Source of the DNA: Anthoceros angustus
Taxonomy: Eukaryota; Streptophyta; Anthocerotopsida; Anthocerotales; Anthocerotaceae
Direction: 5' to 3'
NCBI GenBank assembly: GCA_010909165.1
Contig: MU008203.1
Span: 1-64,000, forward strand
Length of the DNA stretch: 64,000 nucleotides
Both the position numbers and the translations under genes were made by a program. Position 1 is the first letter of the stretch, and each line of letters begins with the position of its first letter. Shown one piece after another: positions 58,203 through 64,000 of this stretch. The notes under the pieces are model-generated. The model was not told where the DNA came from. It saw nothing but the letters and a program-made list of their open reading frames with translations, and did not search any database.

Positions 58203-61200
58203 GTTCCTTCTAGTGCTATGCTATTTGAGAACAATCTTATTTTCATAGTAACCTTTAAAATATGATTGGTTAGATGTTATTAATCAATCCTTGGCCTTTG
58301 AAAATCACTTCTATAATGTCTTTGATTGACCCTACCATATGTCTGAAGATTTAAACCAAAATACAAATCAAAATTTTATCCTTGGCCTTTGAAAAGTAGT
58401 CTTCTTTGATTTTGAGTCCTTGGTCTTTGAATCTCTCACACTTGAGACGACTATAAATGTGCCACCAAACTAATTAGTTATCAAACAAGCTCAACCTTTT
58501 GACCCTTGGTGCATTTCATTGAGTAGCTAGTGACTTTTCAAGCGTGAAGTTACAACATTTTGTTTTGGTGACAATGGTGTGTGAAAGGTTTTGAAGAATT
58601 TGATGAAATCAAGCCCGATTTCCAAAGAGGATTCATCAATTGTTTCAAGTTAGTATCCAGATTGTAGACGGATAAAATTTTGTTTCTATTTGCGACGGAT
58701 AATTTCGTTCTGTTGCTCATATGTCCGTAGCTTGTTCACCATGCTTAAAACTTAGATATCCTTTATCAATCATAAGATGTCGGATAAGGAGGTTATGAAA
58801 ACTTGACATGGAGCATCGTGAGAAAATGCTTGTGGGGCTTCTATCGCCTCAACTATTATGGTGCATTTTAGAGTGGATAACATGCATCTTAACATGCATC
58901 ATCGGTTGCAACCTAAGAATTCTTCAAGCACGCTTTCAAGAAGATCACGTCGGAGGTTACCTTCTTGTAAGATCATTTGATAAGCGAGAAGAGGAGCACA
59001 AGTTACACAATCATGTTCTTGAATTGGTGGAAAGGAATTCTTCAATTTTTGAAATGGATGATCACACTTGCAAAAGGAATGTAAATGCAAGATCATAATT
59101 CATTAATTTATTTTAGCGATGATATATTCATTTTATTCTCTTTCCTACTTCATGTTTTGAAATGTTTACAAACCATCATTATGTTCAGATCATTTAACAC
59201 ATCTGTCTCGTTTCTAAATGTCCACCTTCGTAACATGCAATTTACAAGAAACGGATCTCCATCGTAACACGGCCCTAGAAGATCTAAATCCTTGCTTCAA
59301 TCGACAAATGTTGCACTTCGATCTAAGGCACATCATTCAACGCGCTCTCCTTAAGATATGGGCTATTGAGCTCAAGAAGTCTGAGGCGGGTGGATCTGAG
59401 CATGGTGAAGGGCTCGTCTTGAAATACTTGGGAAAGATGGTGGATGAGAAACACCAAAAAGCGAGCGGAGCAACCCGGTGATTTTGGTACAAGAGTACCA
59501 TGCCAATTTTCTGCTTGGATCTATTGGGTGTCGTTTCTAGTTGCGTCTTCTAGAAACTGTCGATAATAGCTCCATAATGAAATCTTTGGTAAGTAGCTTC
59601 TAGACAAGGTTTTAGTATAGTTAATTAGCAATATTCTAGGAAAGTGATAAAATAGAAATAGTGATAATATGAAGAAAATAGAAAGAGTGATAATATAGAA
59701 GCCATGGGTGCCCTAGTCTATATATGTCCTATATATATACTCACATATATTATGTATCTTGTGTGTTGGGTTTTCTATGTTATCTTAGGTTATAATTATT
59801 CTAAAGTAGGTATTTGTTTTTCATATCTTTGTGTTTGGCCTCTAAAGTTGTCATGTGCCTTGTGAACACGAAGCAGATGGTACAAGAATAAGCAGGTTAA
59901 AGAATTTTATTATTAAAATCGTCACACACCATCCAAGAAAAACACATAGCTTGATTAGAAAGCTCTAAGGAAAAGAAATGGCTGCTCACAGACTTCATCT
60001 AGCATAAATACGTGGTGACAAGAGGAGGTTTAACGGTCCGAAAATACCAATGATAATAGGAAAGCGCGTTTACGTAAAAAGATTCAACGACCAAGTTCAA
60101 TCGAGATTCACATGGTCAAGCTCCTCAACTACTTCAGCAAACTCGAAACCCAAAATTTTACCGTTCATCCGTTTATACTTTGAGTTCTATCAGCATATGT
60201 CATTCCACAAACCTCCTCTACATCACAAGACGGTCCGCCACACAACAATTTTGGACATAATATCAACCATACTTCAAAATTTTACGATGGGAGCGATATC
60301 AAAATTCCAATCTTGTTCAAGGATGCCTCGGGCATATTTTGAAAATTATGGGCAAATGACTGAGGTCTCATCTACTTCGTGTTGGATCCAACCATGTTCA
60401 AGGATATCCACGTGCACATGTTCAAGGTCATGCGAAAATGATTAATACTACTAGGGCTGCATTTTATGATCGAACAATATTCAAACTCAATCATGTTCAA
60501 GGATGCCCTCGCATATTATGAAGATGATGTTAAAATGACTAATACTAGGGTCCCATCACCTAGTTCTCGTGTTGGATTTGATCGTGGTCAAGGATATCCT
60601 CGGCACATATCCAAGGTTATGTGGAAATGACTAATACTACGGTCTGCCACCGTGTTTTCTGAGATGATGCATTACTAGAAGCCATACGGAAAATAAAGAC
60701 TACAAGAAAATAGTATGGTATTTGCGCCCGTCCTTATGCGGAAAAAAGCTAGCATGCAATCATTGTCGTGAAATATGCTTCAATTGATGGAACAATTACG
60801 ACAACAACATAGCTGGAAAAAGCGAGATACTACGTGCGAAATAGCCGATGAATTGGCTCAATGCGTCAAAGTGTCCCATCAATTATTTCCAAACTAGGCA
60901 ATGCTACACCTATAATTTTTAATGAGATCAAGGCCTCATTTGATCGCAAAGCGAAGAGGAAAAATTGGAAAATGGAAAGTGCTTGCATATGGACTTCAAT
61001 CGAATGGAACAATTTCTTGCAATAAGCAATTTACCTAGCCAAGTCCTTCATATGACAACAATGGATCAACATCGACATTATGTGAAGAAATACGAAATTG
61101 GATGGATAGATCAAATGTTATTGCACAAGGCGATGTCCCACAAAATGTTGCCCCACAAGAAACTACAATAAAAGAAGGAGTATAAAATCAAGATTTATGT

Positions 61201-61483
61201 GAAAACAATGTCGACCACACTCCAAAATTTTATGATAGGAAGCCTGGATATAAAAACCCCAATCATATTGAAGGATGCCCTACGGCATATGTTGAAAGTT
61301 ATGCGAAAATTCCTAATACAAGGGTCCCATCACCTAGTTCCGTGTTGGATCCAATCATGGTCAAGAGTATCCTCAAAGGTTATTCAAAATTCCTAATACA
61401 AGGGTCACTAATACAAACACGAAAAGCAATATGGTAATGGTAACAACCGTCTTCTCTAGAAAATCCTAATACCATGCATAATG
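58203..61483. repeat. 3.86-kb satellite unit 5, truncated
   Basis: The last unit. Homology stops at ctaataccatgcat near 61,483, about 0.6 kb before a full unit would end, where a Copia-type LTR candidate follows. Confidence 0.88.
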
Positions 61484-62458
61484 GAATATAGCTTATTTGA
61501 ACAAAATGTGTTAAAACATAATAGTGATTTAAGTCACAATTAGAATTAGGTTTAGTTTTATTATTAGTTAGTTAATAACGCCACAACTGCTTTTGTATAA
61601 GACACCTTTTCGTGCATTAGTTGAATATCTTACAATCCCAACTTGCTCTTGTCTCCCTTGCTTGCATCTTGCACGATCATCACGCACACATGCGATCCTA
61701 GGCCACAAATTCTTCTGGTATCGAGCAGCCAATATAATCTATTGCCGTGTAATTGAAAAAAATGCATTAGTCTCATCACCATGCCGATGTTGCCGCCATG
61801 TTTTTTTGGTACATTCTGTACAAGAACGCAATCGCAGGATGATGCTAGAATGGAAATCGGGCGTGAAGGAAACCCCAAAGAAACGCCTTATAGATTCCGA
61901 AAACATTTGTTATGGAATCTTGAGTGCAAGAAGATTCCAGATGGACTTCGCATGCCGTGCATGCTGATGCTCCTCCTCACAATCCACCTTCGATGCTCTT
62001 CCTCATCCTCCTTTCGCACCGCCGCATTTGATCTCGCACATCATGCCTCGAAACATGTGGGCATGGTTAATTGGCTGACGGGTTGAATCGGCAGCATGAG
62101 CATGTGGATTCCGCGGCTGCTCAAATCGAAATAGGCCACGCCTTCCGTGACCGCTCGCCTTCGACGGCTCACATCCGGGGTTCCTCACGGGACAGATTCA
62201 CTATGGCCAGCCAGTTTGTCAGCAGCCAGCTGCTGAGCCGCTGTGCGCGGACCTTCACCGATCTATCCGCAGAGCGGCCACCAATGGCGCATCTCGTGAA
62301 AGAGGTTGCCGGAAGATCGGATTGTTGGGAGCCTCTGCTTCGCCGGATGTCTGCTTTTGGAGGGTTGCTTCTGCGAGCACGATAAGGCGCACATAGCAAA
62401 TCCGCGTTCCAATTTGTTTTTTTTTTCGGAGAGCGTCTTGCTAGGAAGCCTAACACTA

Positions 62459-62517
62459 ACTAAAATTAAAATTAAAATTAAAATTAAAATTAATTAATTA
62501 ATTAATTAATTAATTAA
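62459..62517. repeat. Microsatellite (TAAAAT)n followed by (TTAA)n
   Basis: About five taaaat-type units run directly into seven ttaa units. It lies between the Copia LTR/PBS candidate and the gag fragment and follows a poly-T run at 62,418. Confidence 0.9.
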
Positions 62518-62784
62518 GGGCTATTAAATATGTTTTTTTAGGCATTAGACGCATGCATTTTGTGTGTATTAGTTTTGCTACAATACCAATCTAGCTGCCT
62601 AGATTGTCGAGACGACTTTTGTCCCGGTTCTAACCATTTTATGGTGTAGTTTTTATGCTTCGACCAACATGATGATGGTAGTCAAGCATCAAATACTTTG
62701 TTTGGAAGTTTATTTGATACTCCGGTGCTCATGTAGTAGAGTATTCCATGGGATTTTTCTCAAGTACAATCTAGATTAAATATA

Positions 62785-63411
62785 ATGGCGGCACCTTCTC
62801 ATTCCCTTGTTCCCCTAACTCCTCTTAGGATAGAATTTAAGGATAAGGATAGATTTAATGGGTCCGATTACACCATATGGGCAATGAGAGTCGCATTTTA
62901 GAAGAAAACGAATTGATGGGGGTTGTAGATGGTGAACTGCTCCCCTCGTGAGCCGCCTCGATGTCGTTTTGGATTGGCAACGAAAGAATGACGCAAGAAC
63001 TATTATTATTTCCGCTCTAGATCGAACATGATGACACACACTTTGGGTGCCACTTCAAGTGATGTGTGGAATAACTTTAAGATGATTTATGACAGAGCAT
63101 TCCTTGTTCAAGCATTCGTGATTTTTTCAGCCTCCGCATGAAAGATAACGAGCCTGGAGTCTTATATTAACGGTTTCGCACTTGTCGTGCTAACCTTTCA
63201 TATTGTGGAATGAGATGGTTCAAGTGTCACCTACTTGCAACCCTACCAAGCATATCAATCTTTTGTAAGTGCAGTGCCATTATCGAACGGGTCAATCATC
63301 AGCAGTGCAACTCGCTATTACACTGTGAGGTGTTTGGAGCTCTTCTAGCGGAGGAGAGGACTCGTGGCCTTAATAAGATGAAGGCCAGCTCAAGTGGTCA
63401 ATCAAACTAGA
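62785..63411 (+). pseudogene. Copia-type gag (UBN2-like) fragment
   Basis: Starts MAAPSHSLVPLTPLRIEF, then FNGSDYTIWAMRVAF, which matches the 'F.G.NY..W...M' opening of copia gag. GVVDGEL, TSSDVWNNFKMIYD and finally LHCEVFGALLAEERTR (the L..L..EE.R pattern before the zinc knuckle) follow. At least three frame changes and stops interrupt it. Downstream, tgccattgcaagatac and gagaagaattgccaag retain parts of a CX2CX4HX4C knuckle. Confidence 0.7.
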
Positions 63412-64000
63412 ATTTTGTTCACTCGAGGGGCTGAGGACGCGCGTGGCTTCCCAATCAATTTTCAGCGCCATATAATCCTAATTATCTGCAGCAAAGACCA
63501 AAGCGAAATATGACTTGCCATTGCAAGATACCCACCATATTGAGAAGAATTGCCAAGAAAAGGGTGAGCCTCGTGAGATGCAAGTCTTCCCAATCAAACC
63601 TCACAACCACAAAGGCTAAGTCTTCCACAATCTTATGTTGTCTTCATCTGCTCATTCTCAAGTAGAAACTTGGTTTTAGATTCGGAGCTACCACCATATT
63701 TGTTTTGACAGACACTCATTTAAAACTTTCTCACCCACATATGATGCCAATCGGTGCTTTTGGTGATGATAAGGGCTTTCCATCAAGGGCTCGCTCTGGT
63801 CATACAACTCCGATGAGTCTTCACTCACATTTCGTGTTTTATTTGTTCCTTCTATGACCAAAATTTGATGTCTTAAGTTGTCACAAGAACACTCTTGCCG
63901 AGTCTGCTTTGATCAAACTGGTAATCAGAACGCATGTTCCATCAAGCCATGACCTTTTCACAGGCACTTTCATGATTTGTATTTATTAGATGTCAAATCC

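Larger units (their letters stand above)
61508..64000 (+). mobile_element. Degenerate Ty1/copia element, continues past window
   Basis: A candidate LTR begins tgttaaaacataatag at 61508, has a TATA-like gtataagac, and ends before a primer-binding-site-like tggtatcgagcagcc at 61716-61730 (compare the initiator-Met PBS TGGTATCAGAGC). A copia gag follows at about 62,785, then a zinc-knuckle region near 63,512 and a protease-like LVLDS near 63,672. The PBS-gag distance of about 1 kb is too long, so extra DNA (about 61,800-62,750) may be inserted or the PBS match may be coincidental. Confidence 0.55.

Noticed and set aside
37491-61483. CRISPR-like or prokaryotic repeat array
   Set aside because: The repeat unit is 3.86 kb without spacers and the flanking genes are spliced plant genes.
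61781-62385. Open frames of about 100 aa between the Copia LTR and gag
   Set aside because: No motif and overlapping frames; treated as part of an inserted, unclassified block.

Overview
This window is nuclear DNA of a land plant. The genes have many short introns (about 45-110 bp, GT..AG) and several products are plant-type: plastid ClpP6, a LEUNIG-like WD40 protein, a plant-type ALKBH8 without a methyltransferase domain, and a NO VEIN-like ATPase. Short introns, gene-dense islands and large blocks of LTR retrotransposons and tandem repeats would fit a compact-intron lineage such as a lycophyte (Selaginella-like). That is an inference; no marker here proves the species.

Layout. 1-3.9 kb: a GC-rich repeat with a 1.66-kb unit in direct tandem, plus a diverged third piece. 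4.2-4.8 kb (+): a small unrecognised multi-exon gene. 4.9-12.1 kb (-): the Fanconi anaemia gene FANCI, about 13 exons, carrying an internal 1.43-kb direct duplication that would break the message as assembled. 13.8-17.3 kb: a segmental duplication holding two DUF2306 membrane-protein genes (+), each followed by ALKBH8 sequence on the opposite strand (one remnant, one intact gene). ALKBH8 shares a 128-bp bidirectional promoter with clpP6 (+, 17.4-18.9 kb). 19.2-20.2 kb (-): a Copia-type LTR/PBS/gag-like remnant. 21.6-25.8 kb (-): a NO VEIN/sacsin-like HATPase protein of 1,329 aa. 26.7-28.2 kb (-): a LEUNIG-like WD40 gene without a visible N-terminal LUFS domain. 29.7-30.8 kb (-): an F-box pseudogene with two in-frame stops. 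31.4-33.0 kb (-): a plastid-targeted membrane-protein gene whose last exon is tandemly duplicated. 33.2-34.5 kb (-): an intact F-box/kelch gene. 35.0-36.4 kb (-): a mitochondrial-carrier gene.

37.5-61.5 kb is a tandem array of about 3.86-kb AT-rich units (four full, one truncated) with broken protein-like reading frames. The fourth unit is split by a nested 5.4-kb Ty3/gypsy element on the minus strand. 61.5-64.0 kb (+) is a degenerate Ty1/copia element running off the window.

A theme crosses all regions. Every pair or set of duplicated copies differs mainly by 1-10 nt indels rather than substitutions, in homopolymers in FANCI and in C/G-containing pockets in the satellite array. This looks at least partly like long-read consensus error in repeats that could not be polished, so frameshifts inside duplicated DNA should not be taken at face value. 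The single-copy genes (NOV-like, clpP6, ALKBH8, carrier, F-box/kelch, DUF2306) read through cleanly. Functionally the single-copy genes are a housekeeping mix (DNA crosslink repair, tRNA modification, plastid proteolysis, transcriptional co-repression, transport) with no operon-like logic.
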